From Chryseobacterium artocarpi (GTDB lineage: Bacteria; Bacteroidota; Bacteroidia; Flavobacteriales; Weeksellaceae): a stretch of DNA of 64,000 nucleotides. Below are positions 7,551-15,458 of the stretch, piece after piece; position 1 is the first letter of the stretch, and each line of letters begins with the position of its first letter. Position numbers and translations under genes: made by a program. The stretch lies in assembly GCF_001684975.1 (NCBI RefSeq), contig NZ_MAYH01000023.1:372001-436000 (forward strand). The letters are read 5' to 3'. Under the pieces are notes generated by a model. It was not told the DNA's origin. It was given only the letters and a program-made list of their open reading frames with translations, and ran no database searches.

Positions 7551-8180
7551 ATGAAAAAGTTAATTTTAGGATTAGCAGTAACTGCAGGAACATTAGCATT
7601 CGCTCAACAGACAAATTCTTCTAATCCGGTATCATTTGGGGTAAAAGGTGGAATGAACGTATCTTCACTTTCGAAAGATAGTGGTCTTGATGATCAAAAA
7701 TCTAAAATTGGTTTCAATGCAGGTGTATTTGCAAACATCCCGGTAGCAACTTCATTCAGTATTCAGCCGGAGGTATTATATTCTCAATATGGTAACAAAT
7801 CAGACTTTACAGCACTTGGAACTAAGTATTCAGCTTCTACTAAATTAGATTATATCGCTGTACCAGTAATGTTCCAGTATAACGCCCTTCCAAATCTTTA
7901 TTTAGAAGCAGGACCAGAATTTGGTTTTATGGTAAGTGCTAAAAACAAACTTAAAAACGAATCAAACGGAGATTCTACAACTTCAGACAACTACAAAGAT
8001 AATTTTAACACATTCAACTTTGGTATTGGTCTGGGTGCAGGATACTATTTCACTCCAAACTTAGGAATTACAGCAAGATATGTAGCTGGTTTAACAGACA
8101 TTGCGAAAAACAGACCTAGTGGTTCTGATGCGGTAAGAAACAATGTATTCCAGGTAGGATTGGCTTATAAATTCAAATAA
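7551..8180 (+). CDS. Porin-family outer-membrane beta-barrel protein (paralog 1 of 4)
   Basis: 209 residues, beginning with signal peptide MKKLILGLAVTAGTLAFAQ. The mature part has alternating strand patterns (SFGVKGGMNVSSL, YIAVPVMFQYN, YLEAGPEFGFMV, GLGAGYYFTPNLGITARY) and ends in Phe-Lys after a terminal strand (FQVGLAYKFK), typical of OMP_b-brl_2/PF13568 eight-strand barrels. It is the first of four tandem paralogs that share the LPNLYLEAGPEF-type central motif. It has its own sigma-54-like promoter and terminator. The function is unknown; small barrels of this family may act in envelope stability, adhesion or diffusion. Confidence 0.9.
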   Translation: MKKLILGLAVTAGTLAFAQQTNSSNPVSFGVKGGMNVSSLSKDSGLDDQKSKIGFNAGVFANIPVATSFSIQPEVLYSQYGNKSDFTALGTKYSASTKLDYIAVPVMFQYNALPNLYLEAGPEFGFMVSAKNKLKNESNGDSTTSDNYKDNFNTFNFGIGLGAGYYFTPNLGITARYVAGLTDIAKNRPSGSDAVRNNVFQVGLAYKFK

Positions 8181-8214
8181 GCCACAACATTCACTAACAA
8201 ATTTTATATTCAAT

Positions 8215-8249
8215 AAAAGATCAGATTATTTTAATCTGGTCTTTTTTTT
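8215..8249 (+). terminator. Terminator of porin paralog 1
   Basis: AAAAGATCAGATT pairs with AATCTGGTCTTTT around ATTTT (one G-T pair) and is followed by a T run. Confidence 0.8.
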
Positions 8250-8378
8250 ATGTTAAAACTTAAAAGTATGTTAATTAAGATAAATCAATTTAGCATGAAT
8301 TAAAAACCATATTCTATTACACTGATTAAAAGATGTTTTATATAAACAAAAAGAGTGAAAACATTATACTATTTTTTT

Positions 8379-8393
8379 TGGCACGCTGTTTGA
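8379..8393 (+). promoter_or_regulatory. Sigma-54-type promoter, second porin
   Basis: TGGCACGCTGTTTGA matches the -24 box TGGCACG exactly, with TTGA in place of TTGC at the correct spacing. Predicted start near 8405, about 38 nt upstream of the ATG. Confidence 0.75.
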
Positions 8394-8442
8394 TAATATA
8401 CAAAGTGTTAAATAAAACTTAAAAACTATTAAATAAATACTT

Positions 8443-9030
8443 ATGAAAAAGATTTTTTTAGGCCTAGCATTAGTAGCAGGTACTTTCACTTTCGCACAAA
8501 AAACTTCTAGTAATACATCTTCATCTCCAGTTAGATTTGGTTTAAAGGCTGGTCTTAACGTATCTACCCTTTCAGGTGATGGTATGAAAGCAAAAGCTGG
8601 TTTCTATGCTGGTGCATTCGCTAACATTCCAGTAGCACAGGATTTCTCTGTACAGCCGGAAGTTTTATATAGCGGTATGGGAGCTAAAGATGATTATAAT
8701 TCAGATACTAAATTAAACTTAGATTATATCGCAGTACCGGTAATGTTCCAGTATAATGCACTTCCTAACCTTTATTTAGAAGCAGGTCCTCAATTCAGCT
8801 TCTTGGTAAACTCTAAGCTTAAAAATGGATCTAATTCAGTAGATGTAAAAGATTATACTAAAGGATTTGATTTCGCTCTTGGTTTAGGTGCCGGATACTA
8901 CTTCACTCCAAACATTGGTGTTAACGTAAGATATGTTGCTGGTTTAACAGATATCGCAAAAAACAGACCTAGCGGAGCTGACACTTCTAAAAACGGTGCA
9001 TTCCAAGTTGGATTAGCTTATAAATTCTAA
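8443..9030 (+). CDS. Porin-family outer-membrane beta-barrel protein (paralog 2 of 4)
   Basis: 195 residues with signal peptide MKKIFLGLALVAGTFTFAQ. It is closely related to paralog 1: LDYIAVPVMFQYNALPNLYL and the C-terminal VRYVAGLTDIAKNRPSGAD stretch are nearly identical in the two, indicating a recent tandem duplication or gene conversion. The mature chain ends with FQVGLAYKF, a C-terminal Phe favoured by outer-membrane barrels. It has its own sigma-54-like promoter (8379-8393) and terminator (9062-9092). Function is unknown. Confidence 0.9.
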   Translation: MKKIFLGLALVAGTFTFAQKTSSNTSSSPVRFGLKAGLNVSTLSGDGMKAKAGFYAGAFANIPVAQDFSVQPEVLYSGMGAKDDYNSDTKLNLDYIAVPVMFQYNALPNLYLEAGPQFSFLVNSKLKNGSNSVDVKDYTKGFDFALGLGAGYYFTPNIGVNVRYVAGLTDIAKNRPSGADTSKNGAFQVGLAYKF

Positions 9031-9061
9031 GCTTTGGCTTAAGATTTAAAAAAAAATTATC

Positions 9062-9092
9062 AACCGGATTATTCATTTAATCCGGTTTTTTA
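9062..9092 (+). terminator. Terminator of porin paralog 2
   Basis: AACCGGATTA pairs with TAATCCGGTT around TTCATT and is followed by T residues. Confidence 0.85.
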
Positions 9093-9118
9093 TTTCTTTA
9101 TAGATATTCAGATTTTTT

Positions 9119-9133
9119 TGGCAAGAAATTTGC
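9119..9133 (+). promoter_or_regulatory. Orphan sigma-54-type promoter
   Basis: TGGCAAGAAATTTGC is a full match to TGGCA-N6-TTGC with correct spacing, but the next gene starts 246 nt further on and has its own sigma-54 site at 9331. It therefore seems to drive a short untranslated transcript that ends at 9296. Confidence 0.7.
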
Positions 9134-9144
9134 GTACTCTATAA

Positions 9145-9297
9145 GAGGGTATATTATTCTGGATATTAACATATTTATTTTGATGTAATTTCCGGAGGTA
9201 AAATAATATTACCTGAGATACAGAATCTCTAAAAAAATAAATACATTTTGATTTCAATAGAAAAAGTCAGGTTTACTCGTTTAAGTCTGACTTTTTC
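9145..9297 (+). ncRNA. Candidate sigma-54-driven small RNA
   Basis: About 150 nt lie between the orphan sigma-54 site (predicted start near 9145) and a perfect 10-bp terminator. No ORF is possible: the only ATG (9183) is followed at once by TAA. Two further hairpins are visible, AGGTAA/TTACCT (9196-9214) and GAGAT/ATCTC (9215-9229). It sits between two porin genes, so a regulatory role toward the paralogs is plausible but inferred. The alternative is a decayed gene or an extended enhancer region. Confidence 0.45.
9261..9296 (+). terminator. Terminator upstream of porin paralog 3
   Basis: AAAAAGTCAG (9261-9270) and CTGACTTTTT (9287-9296) form a perfect 10-bp stem with a 16-nt loop. No annotated gene precedes it, which supports a short noncoding transcript. 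Confidence 0.8.
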
Positions 9298-9330
9298 GCG
9301 TTTATATGATTTTTGTCATTTTCTTCTCTT

Positions 9331-9345
9331 TGGCGGAGGATTTGC
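9331..9345 (+). promoter_or_regulatory. Sigma-54-type promoter, third porin
   Basis: TGGCGGAGGATTTGC keeps the invariant GG and GC dinucleotides at correct spacing (TGGC-N7-TTGC). Predicted start near 9357, 22 nt before the ATG. Confidence 0.65.
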
Positions 9346-9378
9346 TGCGGTATGATCAATTAATTGAAACTTTAAACC

Positions 9379-10095
9379 ATGAAAAAATTATTCTTAGGAC
9401 TGGCATTTATTGGAGCTCTTTTCGTGAATGCTCAGGAGAAAAAAACATCTTTACCTATTTCCTTTGGAGTTAAAGGAGGATTCAATGCTTCTACTCTTTC
9501 CCGTACCAATTCAGATCGTTATAATTACGGCAGCCATTATGAAGAACAAAATAATGATGACAGATTAAAACCTGGTTTTCATGCGGGAGTATTTGTAAAT
9601 ATTCCGGTAGCTCAGAAATTTAGTGTACAGCCTGAACTTCTTTTTAGTCAATTAGGTTCAAAAGTAGAGGAAAGATACAGATATGCTTCGGGAGGTTCTA
9701 TATACAAACGTGATGTTGATTTCACCACAAACTTAAACTACCTTACCCTTCCGATTATGGTTCAATATAATATTCTTCCTCAGCTTTATGTAGAGGCAGG
9801 TCCTGAATTCGGATTATTAATTGGAGGAAAATTAAGAGGAGATATGAACGTTGAGGAAAGATCAGGCAGTCAAACAAATATATATCGTGATAGTTTTTCC
9901 AATAAACTGGTTATGGACTTTTACAATAGATTTAATTTTGGTTTAGGTGTAGGTGCCGGATATTATTTTACTCCAAAATTTGGAGTAACTGCAAGATTTA
10001 CAGCAGGTCTTACTAATATTATGAAATACACGGATTCTGATTACAAAGTAAGAAATAATGCGATTCAGGTAGGTGTAGCTTATAAGTTTAAATAG
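9379..10095 (+). CDS. Porin-family outer-membrane beta-barrel protein (paralog 3 of 4)
   Basis: 238 residues with signal peptide MKKLFLGLAFIGALFVNAQ. It has the family landmarks SFGVKGGFNASTLS, LNYLTLPIMVQYNILPQLYV, EAGPEFGLLIGG and a terminal strand ending YKFK. It is longer than paralogs 1 and 2 because of extended polar loops near residues 35-55 and 150-170, probably surface-exposed. Its ATG lies 33 nt downstream of a sigma-54-type promoter, and it ends at its own terminator. Function is unknown. Confidence 0.9.
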   Translation: MKKLFLGLAFIGALFVNAQEKKTSLPISFGVKGGFNASTLSRTNSDRYNYGSHYEEQNNDDRLKPGFHAGVFVNIPVAQKFSVQPELLFSQLGSKVEERYRYASGGSIYKRDVDFTTNLNYLTLPIMVQYNILPQLYVEAGPEFGLLIGGKLRGDMNVEERSGSQTNIYRDSFSNKLVMDFYNRFNFGLGVGAGYYFTPKFGVTARFTAGLTNIMKYTDSDYKVRNNAIQVGVAYKFK

Positions 10096-10118
10096 ATATA
10101 TTCAGTATTTTTCAAGTG

Positions 10119-10150
10119 ATACCGGGTTTTTATGACCCGGTATTTTATTT
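10119..10150 (+). terminator. Terminator of porin paralog 3
   Basis: ATACCGGGT pairs with ACCCGGTAT around TTTATG and is followed by TTTATTT. Confidence 0.85.
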
Positions 10151-10245
10151 ATATACTATAAATCATGAATTAAATTCGTCTGATTTGCCGTTTTAAATAA
10201 AATTTATTAGATACAATAAATTTAACAGAAAAAATATTAAAAATA

Positions 10246-10261
10246 TTCAATATATATTGAA
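10246..10261. promoter_or_regulatory. 16-bp palindrome upstream of porin paralog 4
   Basis: TTCAATATATATTGAA is a perfect palindrome centred about 95 bp upstream of the sigma-54-type -24 box at 10349. The position suits an activator site, but the sequence is very AT-rich and a chance match is possible. Confidence 0.35.
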
Positions 10262-10348
10262 ATATTTCAAAGATAAGAAAGGAGAATAGTTATTTTTTTA
10301 ATTGCAAAAACCACTACAAAACCCCTGTTTATCGGCGTTTATTGAGTT

Positions 10349-10363
10349 TGGCAAGCATTTTGC
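10349..10363 (+). promoter_or_regulatory. Sigma-54-type promoter, fourth porin
   Basis: TGGCAAGCATTTTGC matches TGGCA-N6-TTGC exactly. Predicted start near 10375, 26 nt before the ATG at 10401; this decides the gene start. Confidence 0.75.
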
Positions 10364-10400
10364 AAATTATAGTGCAAATAGTAAAATTAAAAATAAAATT

Positions 10401-11090
10401 ATGAAGAAGTTATTTTTAGGACTGGCATTAACTGCTGGTACATTAGCCTTTGCTCAGGAATCAACAACTGTAAATACATCACCTCTTAAAAAAGACGTTC
10501 AACCTGTAAGATTCGGTGTTAAAGCCGGAGGAAACTCAGCTTATTTCAGTGCACAAAAATTCGGAATGAACAGCCAAAAGCTAGGATTCCACGCTGGTGC
10601 ATTCGTGAACATTCCAGTTTCTAAGCAGTTTAGCATCCAACCGGAGGTATTATATAATCAAATGGGAGCAAGAGATGTGATCTCTAATTCTCCAATTGAG
10701 AACGGAAATGTAAAAGTACAGGATAAAGTAACAATGAACTATATCTCTGTTCCTTTAATGGTTCAAATGAGACCAATGGATAAGTTTTATGTAGAAGCAG
10801 GTCCTGAATTCAGTTATTTCATCAATGGTAAAAACAAAGGTGATGTAACGAGAACAACTACAACAGGTGGTATTACAACTACTACAACTCAGTCTCACTC
10901 TGAAGATATTGACAAAGATCAAATCAATAAATTCAACTTCGGTTTAGGACTTGGTTTAGGATATGATATCACAAACAATATCGGAATCAATGCAAGATAT
11001 ACTAATAGCTTGACAAAGATCGATAAGAGCAGACCAGCTGCGGAAAACAACAACAGAGTATTCCAATTAGGTCTGAACTATAAGTTCTAA
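10401..11090 (+). CDS. Porin-family outer-membrane beta-barrel protein (paralog 4 of 4)
   Basis: 229 residues from the ATG at 10401, which gives signal peptide MKKLFLGLALTAGTLAFAQ as in the other paralogs. A longer reading from a TTG at 10302 would bury the signal peptide and start upstream of the predicted transcript, so it is rejected. Family landmarks are RFGVKAGGNSAYFS, FVNIPVSKQFSIQPEVLYNQ, FYVEAGPEFSYFI and FQLGLNYKF at the end. A Thr-rich loop (residues about 150-170) is probably surface-exposed. It has its own sigma-54-type promoter and terminator. Function is unknown. Confidence 0.9.
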   Translation: MKKLFLGLALTAGTLAFAQESTTVNTSPLKKDVQPVRFGVKAGGNSAYFSAQKFGMNSQKLGFHAGAFVNIPVSKQFSIQPEVLYNQMGARDVISNSPIENGNVKVQDKVTMNYISVPLMVQMRPMDKFYVEAGPEFSYFINGKNKGDVTRTTTTGGITTTTTQSHSEDIDKDQINKFNFGLGLGLGYDITNNIGINARYTNSLTKIDKSRPAAENNNRVFQLGLNYKF

Positions 11091-11142
11091 TTAAAAATAA
11101 ACCAATTTTTTAACTCCAAGTGCATGTATGTGCATTTATAAA

Positions 11143-11179
11143 ATAGCCGGCAGATTTTCTTCCGGCTATTTATTTTTTT
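11143..11179 (+). terminator. Terminator of porin paralog 4
   Basis: ATAGCCGG pairs with CCGGCTAT around CAGATTTTCTT and is followed by a T-rich tract. Confidence 0.85.
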
Positions 11180-11212
11180 GAACATGAATTAATATATAAC
11201 AATAGTTTGATT

Positions 11213-11242
11213 TTTTTAACCCCATAGGCGTATAGAGATTTT
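11213..11242. repeat. Interspersed intergenic element, copy 1
   Basis: TTTTTAACCCCATAGGCGTA followed by TAGAGATTTT closely matches 43566-43593. Both copies lie in intergenic DNA. It resembles a dispersed repeat; two copies in one window are suggestive only. Confidence 0.45.
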
Positions 11243-11249
11243 CCAATTG

Positions 11250-12197
11250 TTATTCGAATATTCTGGGATCATCGGTAATAACACCGTCTATTCCTATTTC
11301 TTTTAGTTCCTTTAGTCTTTCTTTGGTATTCACTGTCCAAGGGATAACTTTCATTCCTAATGCATGGCACTCTTGGATAAGTTGCGGGGTTACAAGTGTA
11401 TGTTCCGGGCTATAGATAGTTGGTGTGAAGCTTAAGAACTTCATATCTTCTGCTACACCATTCAGATGATTGGGATATTGTTTGAATTTTTCTAAAGGAA
11501 TATTTTTGAAATGATATTGTTGTTGAGCCAGTTTTTTGTCATCTACTTTTTCTACTAATAATGCAGTCATTATTTTAGGATACTCTTTATGGATAATTTC
11601 CAGTGTTCTTGGATCAAATGACTGAATAATTACTCTATCCTGAATTCCTTTTTTAATAATAATCTTCATCATCAGATCTACAAACTCCTTGGGCTCCGGG
11701 TGAAAGATATTATCTGAGAAAGGGCGTGTTTTGGTTTCTATATTGTAAAAAGGTAAAGGTCTTTTAAGTTCCTTGGCATAGGCTTCACAAGCGTCTATAA
11801 CATCCGAGAAAAGAGGTTTTTGAGCTTTCATTTTCTTTTGATCGGGATAGTTATTAAGCTTTTTTAATCCTACATCAAATGTCTTAATTTTATCATACGG
11901 CATTTCATAAATTTTATAATAAAATCCTGAATCTTTTGGAATATAGCTTCCATCCGGTTTTGTAACTAATTCCGGAGAAAGAAAGGCGTCGTGAGATAAA
12001 ATTACTTTTTTATCTTTTGTGATTGCCAGATCCATTTCCAAGGTTTTGACATTCATTTTTAAAGCATTTTTCATTGCCGGAATTGTGTTCTCAGGATATA
12101 GAGATTTCCCACCACGATGTGCTTGATTATCGAAAGACTGAGCGTAATAAAATTGAGTAAATACCAGGAAAATTCCTGTAAAAAAGGCATGCTTCAT
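11250..12197 (-). CDS. Secreted glycerophosphodiester phosphodiesterase (GDPD family)
   Basis: 315 residues with a signal peptide ending near YYAQ (residue 20), so it is periplasmic or secreted. It would hydrolyse glycerophosphodiesters to glycerol-3-phosphate and an alcohol, supplying phosphate or glycerol from phospholipid head groups. The TIM-barrel catalytic residues are visible: His27-Arg28 (AHRGG), Glu54 and Asp56 (LEMDLAITKD), and His69 (ILSHD). The C-terminal IDGVITDDP is the usual last strand of the barrel. It is monocistronic and convergent with porin paralog 4. Confidence 0.9.
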   Translation of the reverse strand: MKHAFFTGIFLVFTQFYYAQSFDNQAHRGGKSLYPENTIPAMKNALKMNVKTLEMDLAITKDKKVILSHDAFLSPELVTKPDGSYIPKDSGFYYKIYEMPYDKIKTFDVGLKKLNNYPDQKKMKAQKPLFSDVIDACEAYAKELKRPLPFYNIETKTRPFSDNIFHPEPKEFVDLMMKIIIKKGIQDRVIIQSFDPRTLEIIHKEYPKIMTALLVEKVDDKKLAQQQYHFKNIPLEKFKQYPNHLNGVAEDMKFLSFTPTIYSPEHTLVTPQLIQECHALGMKVIPWTVNTKERLKELKEIGIDGVITDDPRIFE

Positions 12198-12316
12198 ATG
12201 TTCTGTTTTAACCTTATAAAATTAAAGCTTGTCTTATTCTTCTAGACTCCAGAAATATTAAGCTTTTGCTATATTTTCCTTCGTTTACCTACTTTTTGGT
12301 AACATTTAGTTATAAC

Positions 12317-12351
12317 AAAAAGAGCCAGATAAAAAATCTGGCTCTCTATTT
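12317..12351 (-). terminator. purF terminator
   Basis: On the minus strand GAGCCAGAT pairs with ATCTGGCTC and is followed by TTTTTG, 18 nt beyond the purF stop. Confidence 0.8.
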
Positions 12352-12368
12352 TATGTAAGAATATAATA

Positions 12369-13868
12369 TTAATTGAATAATCCTACTTCTTCTCCTTTTC
12401 CTACCGGATATTCTTCTGTAAAGCATCCGAAGCAGTGATTAGAAGATCCTAAAATTTCTTTAAGATTATCAATGCTTAAGAACTCTAGAGAGTCTACTCC
12501 AAGGTAGTTTTTAAGTTCTTCTGTAGACATATTTGCTGAAATCAGATCATCTTTTGAAGGGGTATCAATTCCTAAGTAGCATGGAGCAATAATAGGTGGA
12601 GAAACACTTCTGAAGTGAATTTCTTTTACGCCTGCATCTTTTAGAATTTTCACCAATCTTTTGGAAGTAGTTCCACGAACGATAGAATCATCAATGATCA
12701 CTACTTTTTTGTCCTTCATTTCTGAAATGATCGGATTAAGCTTAAGATTCACTACTCTTTCTCTCATTTCCTGTGTAGGAACGATGAAGCTTCTTCCGAT
12801 ATATCTGTTTTTAATCAAAACAGGACGGAAAGGTATTCCTGAAGCCTTTGAGAATCCAATGGCAGCCGGAACTCCGGAATCCGGAACACCAATTACTAAA
12901 TCAGCTTCTATAGGTGCCTGTTCCCAGATTTTTTCTCCAGATTTTTCTCTGATTTCGTAAACGTTGATGTTCTCTAAAGTAGAGTCAGGTCTTGCAAAAT
13001 AGATGTATTCAAAAGAGCAGATTCTCTGTTTTCCTTTAGCTTCATCCATCATATAAGAATGAAGTTTTCCAGGTTCATTTTCATTGGTGTAAATAATTTC
13101 TCCCGGAAGGATATCACGTACATATTGAGCTCCTACAGCGTCTAATGCTACAGATTCTGAAGCAACAACATAAGAGTTTTCATTAATTGCTCCTAAAACC
13201 AATGGACGGATACCATTGAAGTCTCTGAACGCAAAGAATTTATTTCTGGTCATTCCCACTACGGAATAGGCACCTTCAATCTTCTCCATGGTTGCTTTGA
13301 TAGCTCCACGAAGTCCCAAATCAAGGTTTTTCTGGATCAGTCTAAGGATTACTTCGGAATCGGAAGTAGCTCTGAAAACCACGCCTTCAGCTTCTAATTC
13401 AGCTTTTAATTCTTTCGCATTGGTAAGGTTACCATTATGCGCTATAGAAAGTATAATCTGGTCATATTCGTTTTTCGCGAAAAATGGCTGGAAGTTATAT
13501 TTCTTTTTATCTCCTGCAGTGGTATAACGAGTATGCCCAATTGCAGAATTTCCCATAAAAGTTTCAGGTTCCTGAATGTCTTTATAAACATCTAAAACCA
13601 ATCCTTCATCTTTCATATTGGTGATTCTTCCATCTTTTAAAACGGAAATACCACAAGCTTCCTGACCTCTGTGCTGCAAAGCAAAAAGCCCAAACTGTGA
13701 AAGGGAGAAGGTATCCAGATCATTATCTGAATATAAGCCGAAAATACCACATTCTTCGTTAGGAGCATCTAATCTTTCCTCTTCCTGAGTTCTGAAAAGA
13801 TTTCTTCCGTAAACCTGGTTTTCAAACTGTTTTAAATATTCACTTTTATGAATGTCTAAACTTTTCAT
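12369..13868 (-). CDS. purF: Amidophosphoribosyltransferase
   Basis: 499 residues. It makes phosphoribosylamine from PRPP and glutamine, the first committed step of purine synthesis. The N-terminal nucleophile is Cys40 (NEECGIFGLY), preceded by a 39-residue propeptide that must be cleaved. The glutaminase Ntn domain is followed by a PRTase domain with VVIIDDSIVRGTTSKRL. The four cysteines expected for a [4Fe-4S] cluster are present (RICSFEY, APCYLG and HCFGC), so this is the Bacillus-type, iron-sulfur form. purC lies just upstream in the same direction, separated by a 133-bp gap. Confidence 0.95.
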   Translation of the reverse strand: MKSLDIHKSEYLKQFENQVYGRNLFRTQEEERLDAPNEECGIFGLYSDNDLDTFSLSQFGLFALQHRGQEACGISVLKDGRITNMKDEGLVLDVYKDIQEPETFMGNSAIGHTRYTTAGDKKKYNFQPFFAKNEYDQIILSIAHNGNLTNAKELKAELEAEGVVFRATSDSEVILRLIQKNLDLGLRGAIKATMEKIEGAYSVVGMTRNKFFAFRDFNGIRPLVLGAINENSYVVASESVALDAVGAQYVRDILPGEIIYTNENEPGKLHSYMMDEAKGKQRICSFEYIYFARPDSTLENINVYEIREKSGEKIWEQAPIEADLVIGVPDSGVPAAIGFSKASGIPFRPVLIKNRYIGRSFIVPTQEMRERVVNLKLNPIISEMKDKKVVIIDDSIVRGTTSKRLVKILKDAGVKEIHFRSVSPPIIAPCYLGIDTPSKDDLISANMSTEELKNYLGVDSLEFLSIDNLKEILGSSNHCFGCFTEEYPVGKGEEVGLFN

Positions 13869-14001
13869 TTCTATTTTTTCTAATTGTAGATCTTAGAAGT
13901 CAGATTTCAGATCTCAGACTAAAAGCTAACTTCAAATTGTAATTTTGTTTTACTAACAAAGTATTTTCAGTGTCAACATCTGATGTCTGACATCTGGTAT
14001 C

Positions 14002-14724
14002 TTATTTTCCTAAAAGATTTTTAAGACGGTTGTAGATCTCAACGTATGCCTCTGTTACTTCACCTAAGTCTCTTCTGAATCTGTCTTTGTCAAGCTTCTT
14101 CATTGTGTCTTTGTCCCAAAGTCTGCAAGTATCAGGAGAAATTTCGTCTGCAAGGATGATTTCACCGTCTGAAGTTTTTCCTAATTCGATTTTAAAGTCT
14201 ACTAAGATGATATTGATCTTGTCAAATAAGTCGATAAGGATCTCGTTGATATCTGATGTTAACTCGTACATTTCGTCAAGCTCTTCGTAAGTTGCAGCTC
14301 CTAAGAAAACAGCGTGGTGATCATTGATAAGCGGATCTCCTAATTCGTCTTTTTTGTAGCAGATATCGAAGATTGTTACAGGAGATTTAATTCCTTCTTC
14401 CACTCCTAATCTTTGTGCCATACTTCCTGCAGAATAGTTTCTCACAACCATTTCTAATGGAATGATAGATACTTTTCTTACCAATTGTTCTCTTTCGTCC
14501 AATTGTTTGATGAAATGAGTTTTGATTCCTTTTTCATTTAAGTATTCAAAGATAAGGGTTGTGATTGCGTTATTCATCTCCCCTTTCAGATCAACCTGAC
14601 CTTTCTTTTGAGCGTTAAATGCTGTAGCATCGTCTTTGAAACGTACTACTACTTCATCAGGATTATCGGTAGCAAATACTTGTTTCGCTTTCCCCTCGTA
14701 CAACATTTCTTTCTTTTGACTCAT
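14002..14724 (-). CDS. purC: SAICAR synthetase
   Basis: 240 residues, the usual bacterial length. It joins aspartate to CAIR with ATP in purine synthesis. The N-terminal [27 protein letters not shown] and IDFKIELG-like segments are characteristic. It is the first gene of the pair purC-purF. The purC-purF gap (13869-14001) contains short direct and inverted copies of a TCAGA-rich motif but no gene. Confidence 0.95.
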   Translation of the reverse strand: MSQKKEMLYEGKAKQVFATDNPDEVVVRFKDDATAFNAQKKGQVDLKGEMNNAITTLIFEYLNEKGIKTHFIKQLDEREQLVRKVSIIPLEMVVRNYSAGSMAQRLGVEEGIKSPVTIFDICYKKDELGDPLINDHHAVFLGAATYEELDEMYELTSDINEILIDLFDKINIILVDFKIELGKTSDGEIILADEISPDTCRLWDKDTMKKLDKDRFRRDLGEVTEAYVEIYNRLKNLLGK

Positions 14725-14760
14725 AATTTTACTTTCTAAATTGTAGTTAGATTTATTGAT

Positions 14761-15456
14761 TTACTTTATTATTATTCCTGTTAAGACAGCCAGTCCAAAA
14801 CTCAGCAATGTACCAATTAATACATATTCCGTGAGTTTTCTCTGTTTTGCCTGTGCAAGGTCACTGAATCTGAAAACAGACTTGGCAGCAACCATGAAAC
14901 CTACGCCTTCCCAATGATTCACCAGAATGAAGGTGAAAACAAGAAGACGTTCTAAAATTCCGATATATTTTCCGGCACTTGTTAAAGATTCGGTTTGGAT
15001 ATTGTTGGGACCATCCGGAGCAGGTGTCCATGATGATAATAGGATCTTAATAAAAATAGAAGCAGGCGTTGTAAGAAACAATGCTGCCATTATTATTTTT
15101 AAAAATTCCTGATTTTGTAAAAAGTCAAATGTAAATTCTCCGAAATAAAAAGATATACCGCTGATCACTAAAACATGCAGCAGCTGATCTATAAAAAACC
15201 ATCTTTTTTTCGTTTTTACATTTTGAAAACTAAGCTTTGCCAAATCAATAATGAAATGAGAAATACCCACCAATACTGCGACCCACCAAAGTTTTAAATC
15301 CCAAAGGAAAATTAAACTTAAAGCAGTGTGAATCAGAATATGAAGATATAAAAACTTGCTTTTTAGTTTATAGTTCTCCTTATCTGCAACCCATGAATTT
15401 GGCTGAAGTATAAAATCTCCGAGTAGATGTGCCAATATGAGTTTGATAAAGATCAT
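14761..15456 (-). CDS. DUF3307 integral membrane protein
   Basis: 231 residues with five or six hydrophobic segments, starting with MIFIKLILAHLLGDFILQP, which matches DUF3307. Members are inner-membrane proteins of unknown function. It lies 2 nt downstream of the SatD-like gene and is almost certainly cotranscribed with it. SatD/DUF3307 pairing is recurrent in bacteria, so the regulator probably controls this membrane protein (inference). Confidence 0.8.
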   Translation of the reverse strand: MIFIKLILAHLLGDFILQPNSWVADKENYKLKSKFLYLHILIHTALSLIFLWDLKLWWVAVLVGISHFIIDLAKLSFQNVKTKKRWFFIDQLLHVLVISGISFYFGEFTFDFLQNQEFLKIIMAALFLTTPASIFIKILLSSWTPAPDGPNNIQTESLTSAGKYIGILERLLVFTFILVNHWEGVGFMVAAKSVFRFSDLAQAKQRKLTEYVLIGTLLSFGLAVLTGIIIK

Positions 15457-15458
15457 GC

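Larger units (their letters stand above)
10096..10400. other. 305-bp intergenic region before porin paralog 4
   Basis: It contains the paralog 3 terminator, a very AT-rich middle with a 16-bp palindrome, and the sigma-54 site of paralog 4. An in-frame TTG at 10302 would extend paralog 4 upstream but lies before the predicted transcription start, so it is not used here. Confidence 0.6.

Noticed and set aside
10302..10400. N-terminal extension of porin paralog 4 from a TTG
   Set aside because: It precedes the predicted sigma-54 transcription start (about 10375) and pushes the signal peptide inside the protein.
13869..14001. TCAGA-rich repeats between purC and purF as a regulatory site
   Set aside because: Short, degenerate direct and inverted repeats with no clear operator structure or spacing.
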